Part shown: in pieces, positions 1-11,375 of the stretch
Position numbering within the stretch: position 1 is the stretch's first letter
How the letters are laid out: each line of letters opens with the position of its first letter
DNA from: Hsuehochloa calcarea
Lineage: Eukaryota > Streptophyta > Magnoliopsida > Poales > Poaceae
Reading direction: 5' to 3'
Assembly: GCA_036346395.1 (NCBI GenBank)
Contig: JAYEVG010000067.1
Coordinates: 62,001 to 126,000, forward strand
DNA length: 64,000 nt
Position numbers and translations under genes: made by a program
The notes under the pieces: generated by a model
The model's database searches: none
What the model was told of the DNA's origin: nothing
Seen by the model: the letters and a program-made list of their open reading frames with translations, nothing else

Positions 1-1000
1 TAGCTTGATAACTGTTGTTGTACGAGAATTCTGCATACGGCAAACTTTTATCCCAATTGGTAGCATTTGCTAAGGCACAGGCTCTTAACATATCTTCTAA
101 AATCTGGTTGACTCTTTGATCTGTCCATCATGCGTGGATGATAAGCGATCTTGAAATTGGATGAGTTCCGGGGCTTCATGTAGACTCTGCCAAAAACGAG
201 AGGTGAATTGAGATCCTCTATCTGACACTATCTTCTTAGGCACACCGTGCAGACTAACAATTTTTGTCATATACAACTCTGCCAAGCGGTCTCCTGAGTA
301 AGTGGTTTTGACTGGCAAGAAATGGGCAACCTTAGTCAAACGATCCACTATTACCCAAATCGAATCATAACATGATTGAGTCTTGGGTAATCGGTAATAA
401 AATCCATACCGATCTCTTCCACTTCCATTACGGTATCTTCGTGGTTGTAGCAATCCTGTTGGTCTCGATGTTCGGCCTTTACTTTCGACACCGTCGCATA
501 AGGCAGCGAACTCTGCGGCGTCTCGCTTTAAGTTTGGCCACCAAAACTTATTCTTAACATCTGATACATCTTAGTGCTTCGAGGTGAATTGAATACTTTG
601 AGTCATGGGCTTCCTTGAATCATTTGTCTTAATCCCTCCATATCGGTACAGATCGTCCATTGATCCACGGTATATCCCGATCATCTATGGTGAAGTCTTT
701 AAATTTTCCTTCGACATCTTCTTCTTGAGATCGACAAACTCGGAATCCTTAGGTTGAGCTTCACGAATCTGTTTCTCAGTAGTTGTACTTCCAAATTGGC
801 CACAAATCCTTAGGAACAACTTCTAGCGTAGCTTCGGAATTCCTCACGAAGTTAAGGAAAATCTCTTTTGCTTCGAGCATTGCGGTAGCTCTTGCGACTC
901 GGTGCATCTGCAACTACATTAGCCTTACGGGATGGTAATGAATTCCAAGATTATAATCCTTTATTAATTCCAACCATCTTCTACATCTCATGTTCAAATC
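1..1000 (-). pseudogene. A1 integrase core and upstream zinc-binding region, broken
   Basis: The longest frame, 97-453, contains an integrase core with the first catalytic Asp in the context IWVIVDRLTKVAHF and the second in IVSDRGSQFTSRFW. The glutamate segment (homologue of YHPQTDGQTER in A2) is destroyed by indels near 120-150, where A2 (46560-46600) is intact. Upstream sequence (about 450-1000) matches the A2 region between RNase H and the integrase zinc finger but has no long frame. Integrase would insert the cDNA; this copy cannot. The indels fall largely on CAG/CTG sites, so part of the damage may be consensus error. Confidence 0.85.
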
Positions 1001-2200
1001 GGTGAGTGAATATGTACTTGAGCTCTTATGATGCGTATAGACTTCAGCGATTCTGGATGAGATAATGGCGCCAAATCTTCAAGGCATGCACTACGGCTAA
1101 TTCCAAATCATGGGTAGGATAGTTCTCTTCATGAGGCCTTAATTGCCTTGGCGCATAGCGACAACTCTTCCTTCTTGCATAAGGACACATCCTAATCCTT
1201 GGCGAAGCATCACGGTGAGATATCAAAATCCTTACTAATATCAGCAAAACTAGCATTGAAATTTGAAGTCGACGTTTCTTCAATTCTTGAAAACTCTCTT
1301 CACAAGCTGGGGTCCAAATGAACTTCTTCTCTTTCTTCAACAATTGCGTAAGAGGTTTAGCAATCGTTGAGAACCCTTCAATGAAACGACGATAGTATCC
1401 TGCCATTCCCAAGAAACTACGAATTTGAGTAACCGTCTTGGTGCTCCCAATTCATTCTGACTTTAACCTTCAAGGTCAATTGCTACTCCTTGGTGTCATC
1501 ACATGGCAGAGAAAATCAACTCTCTTCTTCCAAAAGTCACACTTGCTGAACTTGGCATACAAGCGATGTCCTCTGAGCTTCTCTAGGATTAATCTCAAAT
1601 GTCTGTATGTTCTTCTTGACTTTGAGTATACCAAAATATCATCAATGAATACTACCACGAACTTATCCAAATATTCCATGAATACTTTGTTCATCATGTT
1701 CATGAAATAGGCGGGGGCATTAGTCAATCCAAAAGACATGACTAAAAATTCATAATGTCCATACGGGTTGAAAGCGGTCTTTGGTACATCCTTAGGACAA
1801 ATCTTCAGCGATGGTAACGATCGTAGATCGATCTTGGAGAATACTCGGCTCCTTTCATCCAGTCGAACAAATCATCTATTACGGGCAATGGGTACTTGTT
1901 CTTGATGGTGACCGTTGAAGAGCGATAATCGATACACATTCTCATACTTCCATCTTTCTTCTTGACGAACAAAGCGGTGCTCCCCATGGCGGCGAACTAG
2001 GTCTTACAAAACCTTTCTTGATGGTTCTTCTATACGCTTCTTCATTTCCACAAGTTCATCATTGGCATCCGATAGGGTCTCTTGGAAATTGGTCTTTGTT
2101 CACGGCACTAGATCGATGACAAACTCAATGTCACGGTCGGTGGCATTCTGGTAATTCTTCGGAAATACGTCGGATAATCTTTTACTACGGTACATCTTCC
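1000..2200 (-). pseudogene. A1 reverse transcriptase/RNase H, broken
   Basis: Three separated frames (1805-1987, 1476-1739, 1044-1412) line up in order with RT and RNase H of A2 (47481-48716). The fragments show FVKKKDGSMRMCIDYRS, then SFGLTNAPAYFMNMMN, and the RT active site FIDD at 1638-1649, followed by the GMAGYYRRFIEGFS connection segment. RNase H survives only partly at 1044-1290. At least five frame changes separate the pieces, and several coincide with lost or altered CAG/CTG sites that are intact in A2. Non-functional as written. Confidence 0.88.
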
Positions 2201-2580
2201 AAAGCTGTCTTGCATCGTTGACTACCAAATGTCCATCACGTCTTGAGGTGGCTAGAAATTCTACTTTCTTTCTGTGGTATCCTCAATTATTCTGGCTCTT
2301 CGCCACAATCTAGCTTGCTTTATGTTTGGATAACCAATCCATACCAAGGATGACATCTATGGTGCAGTGTCTAGAACTATTAGGTTGGCTAGAAACTCAA
2401 CTCCGGCTATGAGTAGCCTAGCTCCTAAACATCCAACTTTAGAACTTAGCTCTGCTCCGGTATTGGACTAACAGTATGCTTAAGATGCATAACTTCCAAT
2501 TTGTTCTTAGTTGCAAAATTCGAAACAAGCGAATCGAAGCTCGAATCAAGCAGGCGATCACGGTCTTGAATTTACTAGGA
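2200..2580 (-). pseudogene. A1 aspartic protease region, no open frame
   Basis: This stretch has no usable frame but aligns by eye with A2 at about 48720-49030, including the segments for Asp-Trp-Leu near 2330 and the region upstream of the RT domain. By position (between gag and RT) it is the retropepsin domain that processes the Gag-Pol polyprotein. I cannot see the catalytic DSG triad in frame. Confidence 0.6.
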
Positions 2581-2582
2581 AC

Positions 2583-3780
2583 TTACCCGATTACAACGTC
2601 GGTGCTTCTTGGGCTCCTTCTAGAGTGGCGTGGTTGACACGGCCTTTGACCAGCGATGGCGGTGCTCCTCCGGATTGACCGGTAGCAGAAGTTCCTTGAT
2701 GGTTGCCTTGTCTTTGGCGTCTTGGTGGTGTATTCCCAAGGTTGAAGCGTCTTGGGTGATAATCCCATTCTGCGGACATCGGTTGGCGAAATGCCCGGCC
2801 GGCGGCGAGTAAAGCAAACTCTGGTTGTGATACGTGGGTTGCTTCTTGGATTGGGGTTGGTGGTCTTTGGGTTGCGGAAGTTACGAGCAAGCTGGGCGAG
2901 TCTTTGAAGTTGGTGCGGTGGTGCAGCGACTCGTGGTGGAAAGCGGCTAAGCTGCGGTGGAATCATTCTTGCCCTCGGTGGGGTTGGTGACTTCCTTCTT
3001 TGAGCCATTCTGCGCTACGATGATCTTCCAATTCCTTGCGCTTATCCTCTAGAATCAAAGCCTTGTTGATTAACTCTTGAAAATCGGGAAAGGTGTGGGC
3101 GATCAAGTTGACTTGAAGTCCGGTGTTCAATCCTTTCAAAAGCGACTCGGCGAGCCTTGTCGGTGGCGACGTCTTCTGCGACATATCGAGCAAGTTGTGA
3201 GAACTTGTTGAGGTGTCGATCAGCGACATTCCTCCTTGCTTGAGAGCACGGAATTCATCCTTCTTTAGATCCATGATTCCTTACGGTACATGATCTTGGC
3301 GGCGGTTGTGAACTCTTCCCAAGTAATATCTTGCGGCGTTCCATGCGCTGCACAAAGTTTTCCACCATTCGGCAACAATGCCTTCCATCGATGAGAGGCG
3401 TCTGAACTTTTTCATGATCGTTGCATTGAGTGATCGCGACTTTCTCTCAATAACACGAAGCCAATCATCGACTTCTCTTGGTGAGACATGTCGAAAAGGT
3501 TGGTGGGCGGGTCCTCATAAACTCCGCCAACTTGGATGATCCATTGTGACCATGAGCAAGCTGGGGCTCCATTGTGATCTTGATTGTTGTTGTTACGATT
3601 ATTCATAGCTTGCATCGATTCATCATGGTGTACATCGGTGAGTGCAGTGTCATGAATGCTCCAAAATTCTGCAGATCATTGAAGGTGCTTGTGGTGGAAT
3701 TGCTTCTCAGGGATTCGCTCCGTCCTTCCGACCTTTGGAGTATCGGAACCACTTGCAGCAGCTTGACGAGTCTGAACCAT
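2583..3780 (-). pseudogene. A1 gag (capsid/nucleocapsid), broken
   Basis: A plausible start is the ATG complementary to 3778-3780, giving a frame that begins MVQTRQAAASG. Fragments at 3412-3615 and 2963-3274 carry the retrotransposon-gag core (for example ESLLKGLNTGLQVNLIAHTF, followed by FQELINKALILEDKRKELED), and 2583-2900 matches the basic Gln/Arg/Pro-rich nucleocapsid region with a zinc-knuckle-like GHFANRCP segment around 2790. Gag forms the virus-like particle in the cytoplasm. The frame changes several times. It differs from the A2 gag start at 49191, so the two copies are not the same subfamily at the 5' end. Confidence 0.75.
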
Positions 3781-4221
3781 CTGTTGAATCTCCGGGGTTA
3801 GATAAGGTAGCAAGCACGAGATAAGTTGTAGAACTAAGCGGGGTAGGTAAAACCCAACAACATATTTTAAGAAAGCTCAACTGAAACTCTTATATTGATT
3901 AAGATAATAGTATGGCTTGCAACAAATGCCTAAGGGCCTTTGCAGCTCATACTTGCACACAAAAATAAGGACGAACTTAAGCACACCAAACTACCGCCTA
4001 AAGGGCGACTCAAGACTTAAAACTGGCTAAGCCTGAAACAACGCGAACAGACTACTCAATTAAATAGCCTCCATAGCCTTGACGGTGCTCCCGCCTGCTG
4101 TAGACTTGAAAGTGAGCTGGCATCCTTGCAAACTGATCTTGATGTCCCGGATGGTGCAGCAGAGGCAGTGTCCACAGTGCAGTGCTTTGGTTCCTCGGCT
4201 CTGCTTGCCTCTGCTTGGCTC

Positions 4222-4799
4222 TTACAGTTCGGCCGGTCCATCAGCTTCCTCTGGGTCTTCCTCTTCAGTGTCTTCTTCGTGATCGTGTCGTCCATAAAGA
4301 GTTTCTTCTAATATGGCGATCCTTTCTTCAGCTCTCTGAAGAGTCTCATAGGTACACTCCAGCTCTGTAGCGGCTAACTCCAAGATTCCTCTGGCGTGAA
4401 TGAAGGCGAGATGCTGCGGTGGCGTTGTCTTCTCCCTCCGTAGAGCGGAAAAGCGTGCGGCAAGATCCACGTCGGAAGTGCGGGGATGATAACGGAAAAG
4501 CGTGTCACGAAGCTCTCGAGTAGATGTTGCGAGATCCTCGGGATGGCAAGGCGTGAAGACTCCTGGATTGCTTCAATCCAAATACTCCTTCGAGCTGAGA
4601 TGTTCAGTGGTTTGCTTGCCTTGGTGTTCTGCCGGGCGTAGACGGTCAAATGGCAGAGCACTCCACGATCTCGGCCGTTCACAATCCAAGCACTGTCACG
4701 GTACAATGGACGATCGAACCCTCCAAGTACTTGTAGCAACTTCCAAAGCTCGTGGCAAGTCCTCCCTTGCGCTCTCCATAACTCAAGAAGGCGAGGCAT
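4222..4799 (-). CDS. extra ORF between PBS and gag of A1, unknown function
   Basis: Two overlapping minus-strand frames (4374-4799 and 4222-4470) appear to be one coding region split by a frameshift near 4460. The first frame has a Trp/Arg-rich globular-looking segment. The second continues with a run predicted by eye to be helical (ELAATELECTYETLQRAEER) and ends in a strongly acidic tail (HDHEEDTEEEDPEEADGP) before a TAA at 4222. It lies on the same strand as gag, about 440 bp upstream of the gag start, and A2 does not carry it. Additional ORFs upstream of gag are known from Tat/Ogre-type gypsy elements; I do not recognise this one. It could also be captured host sequence. Confidence 0.5.
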
Positions 4800-4998
4800 C
4801 TGTCAAGATGGACAAGGATATGAAAACAACTTTAAAACAGCGGGGAGAGAAAGAATTTCAGCAATAGTTGAGTCAAGAGAGACATGAGATGAGTTAAGGA
4901 GTTCAATTAATCTTGTAAGTTAATTTTGCTTTAGAAAATAGTTTTGGACTCACTAAGAACGGCCAATCTAACTAGGGTCAAGACCTACAGTCAGTATG

Positions 4999-5010
4999 GC
5001 TCTGATACCA
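4999..5010 (-). other. A1 primer-binding site (tRNA-iMet)
   Basis: The plus strand reads gctctgatacca, the 3' end of plant initiator tRNA-Met without its aminoacylation context; the element strand is therefore TGGTATCAGAGC. It lies 4 bases inside the 5' LTR, where minus-strand DNA synthesis is primed. Confidence 0.9.
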
Positions 5011-5014
5011 CCTC

Positions 5015-8000
5015 TGTCGGGACCCAAATATGCAAATCTGGACCCTCTGTGTATTCTCGCACTAGTCCAGGATCACGCTAGTGCACAGTATCAACATTGA
5101 TGAAATATCACATCCATACAACGAATATAAGAATAAGCGAGTACATTTAATATAACAAATAAGCTGTTGGGACCTTACGGTCGAGTTTACATTTATTAAG
5201 CCATGCAAAGTGACAATAAAGAAATAAAGCTGCGTGAAGCGAAATAAACTCCGGTGGCTCCCATCAATTTACCACGAGCAATGGTGGGATCAAGACCCTA
5301 ACGCTCAACCTTCGTAGAACTCTTCTTCAAAAGCGGTGACGACTCCTCCATACATTGATTTGTTTAGCAAGAGTGAGTACACACCGTACTACATAAGTCA
5401 TACCACGAATGCATTTATACATGATGGCTTATTCCAAAGGAATGGCTTCGTGGTTATTTTGCGAAATGCAACATTTGCAATTGAATACAAATAATAGATT
5501 GAAAGCGTAATTCAAAACAAATAGACAATAATAAGTTAACAATTGATTTCACAAAGGACACACAGTCTAAACAAGTTATTTCACACGGCTGACCCTTCCC
5601 ATTTGTTTTATGAAAATCTACCCCTCGTGTGAAATTCGAGCATGTCCATAGCAGGACGCGGCTATTCGAATAGATTGGTTTAATCACTCTGCAGAGGTTG
5701 TACACTTTACCCCACGATGAAATCAACGGATCGAGTTGATCACAACAAAACCTTTGAGAGACTTCATCTCAAACAATGACACTCCTGGTGTGCTTTCTTG
5801 CCGTCAATTTGTACACACGACCCTTGGAGCGACACACACCATTGGACGGGGATGCGTGAACCGTCCGCGATGTGACATATCACACCTCCACCCATCACAT
5901 AGCTTAAATACAACCTGAGTTGTCAATGTCAAGACTCCATAACTTACTAAGTCAGCCCACCCATACTAGGCATGTGGTCGTGCAAGAAGGCCCAGTTCAA
6001 TGGCGCACAAAGTTAAGTCCTTAATTGACTAAGGCAAGACTTCGATTTTACCCAAATCACAAAGTTTATATCACACGATCCACCATTCACACAGAATCCA
6101 CCACTTGCCTTAGTCTAAATCTTTTCCCACCTGTTGATTAAGTGCAACACATGCCATCAACGAGTAATAGCACCACACACACAGATTCATCACACAGTTC
6201 CATAATCACTTAGTCAAGTTTATAATTGCAACTCTCACATGAAATGATGACTCGTGGCATGGCTAAGCAGTCTAATCGTATCTAACCAACCCACGTTGGT
6301 GCTACAATAATACCAACTAATAATTAATCAACCTAGGGTGACAAAAGATCATGGCATACAATAGACAAGGTGGCATAACAATTTGGATTAATAACTACAC
6401 CCAAAAGCATTTAAATAAATACTTGAAATAGAATGCAGTACATGGAAACAAAGTATTTTCAAAACTGGGTTCAAAATGATCAAAGGTATAACTTGCCTTG
6501 GAATAGATCTAGATATTGGTCTTGGTCTTGAGGTGCTCCTTCTTCTGCAAAATTCCCCGAAGTATCGACATCTACTCGCAAACGAGACAAAAGAAATAAA
6601 ACAAATAAATAACAGAGGCAAAACAAACTCCAAAAATCAAATAAAATTCACCATTAAATAGATCTGAATTTTATATGAATTTACAAATTTGAATGGGCTC
6701 AATTGGACTTCGGATGCAAAAGATATGGACTTTGGAAGATTGGAAAAATCAATTAAACCCTAAATTGGATTTTCTCGAATTTCCCGAACTAATTTTATAA
6801 AGGAAAATCGGATTATTGCGCAATGCCTGCGTCAGCCGAGAATTTCCAGAAAAATAATTATATTTAAAAAGAATTCTGACATGTGGGACCCACTGTCAGT
6901 CTCGGGTTCACGGTGGACCGAGTGCACCAACCGAGGGAGATCTGGCTTGATGGGCCGCCACCACGCCGCGTGTCTTGGCGCGATCTGGCGCCACGCGGCC
7001 GCCACACCACAAGAAGGCGATGCGGCGCTGGCGGCGACAACTGATAACGGCGGTGGCGCTCGGGACCGATGGTCACCGTGAGCAATGCGGCTCTTCACGG
7101 CGTGGTGAGTGGTACCAACGTGTAGAGGAGGTTAATGCGCACACATGGGCCTTGGTTTGAGCACACAGGGTTGACGGAGATGGCCGACGGCGAGGAAAAA
7201 GCGGCGGAGAGAGCTCGGGTTTTGTCGGACGGCGCTCGCGATGCTCGGCGACGAGAAGGTGCGCCGAGGTAGCCCGAGACTTGCCGATCACAATGGTGCG
7301 GTCGGTGGAGCAAGGGCGACGCAACGGCGGCGCAATCCACGGAGAAGAAGCTCGCCAAAACCCCAAAGCTTGTAATGCGGCGGCGCTAGAGGCGATCGGG
7401 CGGACGAGTGGCGGCTTAGGGTTGCGGAGGTCCAGCGGTGCTAGGGGAGTATTTATAGGCTCGGAGGCGCCGAGATTTGAAACCCCAAATCGGGTCCAAA
7501 GCGGCCGGTTTTTGAATTCAAAGATTTTGGAGATTGAAACCGATTCGAGGTTTGATTTGGTTTGGAACGGATAAGGAATAACAGGAGACATGATTTGGTG
7601 GGGTCGGCACGAAGAATCGAGAACGAATCGCATTTGTCGACGCGCTTCGAGCTCCGGCAATGGCGGCGAAGCGCGGCGCGCGGAAGAAGGAAGCAAGCGG
7701 AGGCGGCGACTTCGGTCGCGGTCCCACTGGTGGCGGTGAGGCGCGGCGAGCGAGCGTGCGATGGCGATCAACAGCGCGAGCGAGCACGCGGCGAGCGAAC
7801 GAGCGAGATCAGCAAGCGAAGCCCGCGGCGACAATCCAGCGGGCAAGCGCGGGCGCGAGGCGGCGGCGCGGCGATGTCGATCAACGGTGGGATTGAGCGG
7901 TGGAATAGTCTTGGGCTTGGCCCGATCGTTCGAAGGATTTAAAATAGGTTTTCTTTTAAATAAATCCAGAAAATGCAAATAGCAATTAGAAAATAGCAAA

Positions 8001-8226
8001 TGACTTTGGAAAAATTCCAGAAAATTCTGTAAAATATATCCAAGCATATAGAATCTAAATAAATTAGTTTTGACAATTGTTGATGTTGGGATTAAGCACA
8101 TTAAATCAATTTATCCTTAAAGTCCATATTAAGCTTTTTAAATTAATATTCAATAAATCCAAATGGTGAATTTTCTTGCTACCAATATTTAAAAGATTTT
8201 TAAAGCTCTGAAATTTGGGATGTTAC
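5015..8226 (-). repeat. A1 5' LTR, 3.2 kb
   Basis: On the plus strand it starts TGTCGGGACCC next to the PBS and ends GGGATGTTACA, giving TG...CA ends. It is homologous along its length to the solo LTR at 26872-31280 and to the 3' LTR of A2 at 43416-45768. The far right third (about 6880-7930) is GC-rich and holds the U3 promoter. In this copy many CAG/CTG sites are altered relative to the other two copies. Long minus- and plus-strand frames here (for example 7073-8101) are by-products of GC-rich sequence. Confidence 0.92.
7450..7457 (-). promoter_or_regulatory. U3 TATA box of A1 LTR
   Basis: The minus strand reads CCTATAAATACT. It is conserved in the same context in the solo LTR at 30493-30500 and lies in the GC-rich U3 part, the expected place for the RNA polymerase II promoter of the element. 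Confidence 0.6.
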
Positions 8227-9456
8227 ATGCTTCCTGTTGCAATTAGAAGTATCTTGCCAAACAAGGTCCGAGTGGCAATCTTTAGGCTGTGTTATTTCTT
8301 TAACTCAATTACTCAGAAGGTCATCGATCCCGAAGGACTCGACGCTCTGCAGGCCGAGGTGGTGATGACTCTATGTCATCTTGAGATGTATTTCCCTCCG
8401 TCTTTTTTTGATATCATTTTCCATCTCATTGTTCACCTTGTGAAAGAGATAAAGATATGTGGCCCTGTGTTCCTGCGTCATATGTACCCTTTCAAGAGAT
8501 ACATGGGAATTCTGAAGTCCTACGTACAGAATCGATCTCGGCCGGATGGCAGTATCATCGAAGGTTATGCAACCGAAGAGGTCATTGAGTTCTGCGTGGA
8601 CTACATGGCTCAGGTGGAACCGATAGGCGTGCCTCTATCTCGTCACGAGGGGAGACTGGAGGGTATCGGGACCATCGGGAGGAAAGAATTCACTCCCAAT
8701 CTAGATACGGTCTTGCAACACATGACCCAAGTGTCCCCGTACGTCGACGAGCACAAAGACATGGTACGCCAACAGAATCCAAACCGGTCGGAGGTTTGGA
8801 TAACGAGAGAGCACAACCATCGGTTCAACGAATGGTTAAAGATGTGATTCACTGGGAGGCCATCAAGTGATGAAACGCTGTTATGGTTGGCCAAAGGACC
8901 AAAATTTACAATTGTGGCATGGCAAGGATACGACATAAATGGGTACACATTTTATACGGCAGCTCAGGATAGGAAGAGCACAGTCCAGAACAGCGGTGTC
9001 CACATAGGTGCATTTCACGAGGGGTTCAATACCACGGGGGCACGCGGGTTGAACTCGTACTATGGGTTCGTAGAGGAGATTTGGGAGCTTGACTATGTAC
9101 TTTTCAAGATCCCCCTATTTCGATGTCACTGGGTTAAACTTCGCAGGCGTGAAGGGCGACAAGTGCAGCGTCACTACTGTGGACCTCAAACGTGTCGGAT
9201 ACAAGGACGAACCATTCATACTCGCTAAGTAAGTTGTTCAAGTTTTTTATGTAACGGACCCAGCAAATAAGAACCACCACGTAGTTCTTCATGGGAAAAG
9301 AAGGATTGTCGGAGTTGAGAATATCGTGGATGAGGAAGAGTACAATCAATTTGACGAGTTTCCTCCTTTCGGAGACGGCATCAGACTGGAGGAAGAACCT
9401 AGTGAGGAAGCTAGCTATATGCGCGTCGATCATCATGAAGGACTATATTTCAATTA
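8227..9456 (+). pseudogene. CACTA (En/Spm) transposase, C-terminal half (DUF4218/DUF4216)
   Basis: The frame from 8227 to 8847 shows the DUF4218 hallmarks of plant CACTA TNP2-type transposases: SILPNKVRVAIFRLCYFFN, DPEGLDALQAEVV, EMYFPPSFFDI and MYPFKRYMGILK. A TGA at 8845 is followed in the same general frame by a DUF4216-like part (FTIVAWQGYDINGYTFYT at about 8900) and, after a frameshift near 9125, by an acidic C-terminus ending with TAA about 9456. The upstream part of the gene is cut off by the A1 LTR; the first codons of the open frame (8215-8226) are LTR sequence, not a real start. The protein would cut and join CACTA ends; this copy is dead. Confidence 0.88.
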
Positions 9457-9556
9457 AGCATGTATATATTCCATTGTAATTAATTTGATGTTAACATGGA
9501 AGCAGCGTCACGTGTTATGGGCGATGCTAAATCGGTCAATTTGCCTTGGTCGGTCG

Positions 9557-10130
9557 TGTGAGACCCCGGTTTATCAGACTTGTAATGCAAAAGATATGAG
9601 CAAAACACCTCATTTGGAGCTATGATACAGTGAATCAAGCACCTCATGAGATGAACAACCCAATTGGATTCATCTCATTTGGAGCTATGATGCACTTTCT
9701 ACAATTTTCAAAGCCTTGAAATGAGCAAAAGTAAAATGCATAAGTAAACTTTTTCGAAATAGTAACATGTTCAAAACTAATTTTCACGAGAAGCTCATTA
9801 ATAGAGAATCCAACAAAATTGGATTCACTCAAAAATAGTTCTGACGAAAAAGTTATGCATTTTGAATTTAATTGCATTTTTGGTTAACAAATAATCCTTC
9901 TCGGGAAAATCCAAAATTAAATCGGCGTGGATGAACTTGGATCGTTGATCTTGGATCCAACGGCCCAAGTCCACAGGACAACGCAGCGCGACGCTGCTCA
10001 CAAACCTCACCGTTGGATTTAGATCCAACGGTCCACGTCAGATAACGCGTTGGACGATGCGAACCTTCACATGAATCTAGACCGTTGCTCTAGCGATGGG
10101 ACGGTTCACAGCGATGGTGCTTTTGGGCGG
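9557..10130. repeat. possible deleted LTR fragment in the CACTA 3' region
   Basis: It starts TGTGAGACCCCGGTTTATCAG and resembles the start of the A2 right LTR (TGTGAGGACCCCGGTTTATTA at 49944). A later stretch (about 9830-9905) resembles 52090-52180 in the same LTR (gttaacaaataa, tcgggattt-like). A full LTR of this family would be over 2 kb, so this is at best an internally deleted copy. The right border is uncertain and no target duplication was confirmed. Confidence 0.4.
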
Positions 10131-10189
10131 TCGAGCGTTCACACGAACCGGGCCGTCCATCTAAAGATCGGCGGTTCTACATATGTGTG

Positions 10190-10500
10190 TGTCTATTCAC
10201 ATCACGAGCGGTTCTATAACGAACCGTCGCGATATATATCACGAGCGGTTCTATAACGTAACTGTGCGTGATATTTAATATCACGAGCGATTCATTAATA
10301 GAACCATCGTGATATCAACATATCACGAGCGGTTGATTATGGAACCGTGCAGTGATATTAAAATAGGTTTCTCTGTTAAGTTATCACGAGCGGTTCCATA
10401 ATAGAACCGTGCGTGATAGTCTTTATCACGACGGTTTTTTTATGGAACCGTCTGTGATGTTTTATCACAGACGGTTCTATCATAGAACCATCTGTGATAT
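10190..10500. repeat. CACTA subterminal hairpin repeat array
   Basis: About six units have the form atcac-(a)g-cggttct-n-agaaccgt-gtgat, each an inverted repeat able to form a hairpin. The cleanest is at 10464-10499 (atcacagacggttct ... agaaccatctgtgat). Other units at 10201, 10239, 10319 and 10382 read atcacgagcggttct. Subterminal arrays of short repeats in both orientations bind the small transposase subunit in En/Spm elements. Confidence 0.7.
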
Positions 10501-10569
10501 CCAGCTATATAAGTCTGTACTATCATCGAACGGTTGTGCACAATTTGCCTTAGTCTTTTTCCACCCTTC

Positions 10570-10900
10570 TCTGCCGTGAGAGCCGAGGGTTTACCAGCGC
10601 CGCCTCCCTTCGTCCCTGCCTCCGACTAGCGCCACCTCCCTTCGTCCCTGCCTCCGACCAGTGCCGCCTCCCTTTGTCCCTGCCTTCGTCCAGTGCTGCC
10701 CCCGGCCCTGCTGAGCACCTGGTGAGTTTCCCAGCGCCGCCTCCCTTCTCTGTCGTGAGAGCCCAAGGGTTTACCTCGGTGCCGCCCCCGCCCCTGCCGA
10801 GCACCCGGTGAGTTTCCCCACGCTTCCCCCCTTCTCTGCTGTGAGAACCCGAGGGTTTACCTCGGTGCCGCCCCCGCCCCTGCCGAGCACCCGAGGGTTT
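10570..10900. repeat. GC-rich tandem repeats
   Basis: Two nested arrays are present. At 10590-10700 a unit of about 35 bp (agcgccgcctcccttcgtcc...) occurs three times. At about 10720-10892 a unit of 83-89 bp, beginning gtgagtttcc and ending cctgccgagcacc, occurs twice. The composition contrasts sharply with the AT-rich sequence on both sides and resembles a gene 5' region, but no convincing frame is seen. Confidence 0.65.
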
Positions 10901-11375
10901 ATGTCGCATTTTTACCCCTTTAGATGTTTTACTCTGCTGTGCTTTTGTTTGAAATAGGGTGAGGCTCTGTGTGCTTGCTCGGCCAGGGGGATGAACCGGC
11001 AAAAATGTGGTATATTGTTAGCTTACAAAATTTTGTTAAATATTGGCCATCTGTGCTCAAAGTTGTTGCTATAATATATATGTAAGTTTGAAGTTAATGG
11101 ATATGAACTACACAAAGTTCCACATAGTGGATTGTCTCCAATCTATGGCTCAGTTGGAGCTTAATATGATCTGGAACTACGGTCTGATTCTTTGTGTAAC
11201 TTGAGAGCATCATCTGAAATGGGCAAAACCAGGCTAGTTTGGCCAAGCTCTGGCTCATTCTGAGCTGGATCATGAGTTCAGTTGGATTGAGTTTTACACG
11301 CACATAATTGATTGAATCCATATGTAGGTGAGTCATTTGTGTCGCAGTTATATGAACACAGTTGGATGAGGCTGA
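10901..11375. other. unassigned AT-rich stretch
   Basis: I see no gene or recognisable element in this stretch. It lies between the GC-rich tandem repeats and the gypsy C1 remnant. Confidence 0.5.

Larger units (their letters stand above)
1..8226 (-). mobile_element. Ty3/gypsy element A1 (Tekay-like chromovirus), 3' end outside window
   Basis: Read on the minus strand the order is 5' LTR (8226 to 5015), tRNA-iMet primer-binding site (5010-4999), an extra ORF, gag, protease, RT/RNase H and integrase. The window starts inside the integrase, so the 3' LTR is not seen. The order PR-RT-RH-IN and the RT and integrase motifs are those of Ty3/gypsy. The close relative A2 at 45.8-49.9 kb carries a chromodomain-like C-terminus, which places the family among plant chromoviruses. 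All frames are broken by small indels, many of them at CAG/CTG sites (see findings). On its right side the element abuts CACTA transposase coding sequence at 8227, so it inserted in that gene; the target duplication cannot be verified. Confidence 0.9.
8227..10520 (+). mobile_element. CACTA transposon remnant (transposase 3' part and subterminal region)
   Basis: Transposase coding sequence (8227-9456) is followed by about 700 bp of AT-rich sequence and then an array of inverted repeats at 10190-10500, the organisation of a CACTA 3' end. I found no terminal CACTA/TAGTG motif after the array, so the end is deleted, degraded or lies further right. The 5' part is beyond A1, outside the window. Confidence 0.75.

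Noticed and set aside
4999..5010. tRNA gene fragment
   Set aside because: Only the 12 bases complementary to the tRNA 3' end are present, always at an LTR edge; it is a primer-binding site.
7073..8101. 342-codon minus-strand ORF
   Set aside because: It lies inside the A1 LTR across the GC-rich U3; the open frame follows from composition, shows no family signature and is not kept open in the other A LTRs.
10550..11002. 150-codon low-complexity ORF
   Set aside because: It is read through the GC-rich tandem repeats; the Gly/Arg/Lys-rich product simply mirrors the repeat units.
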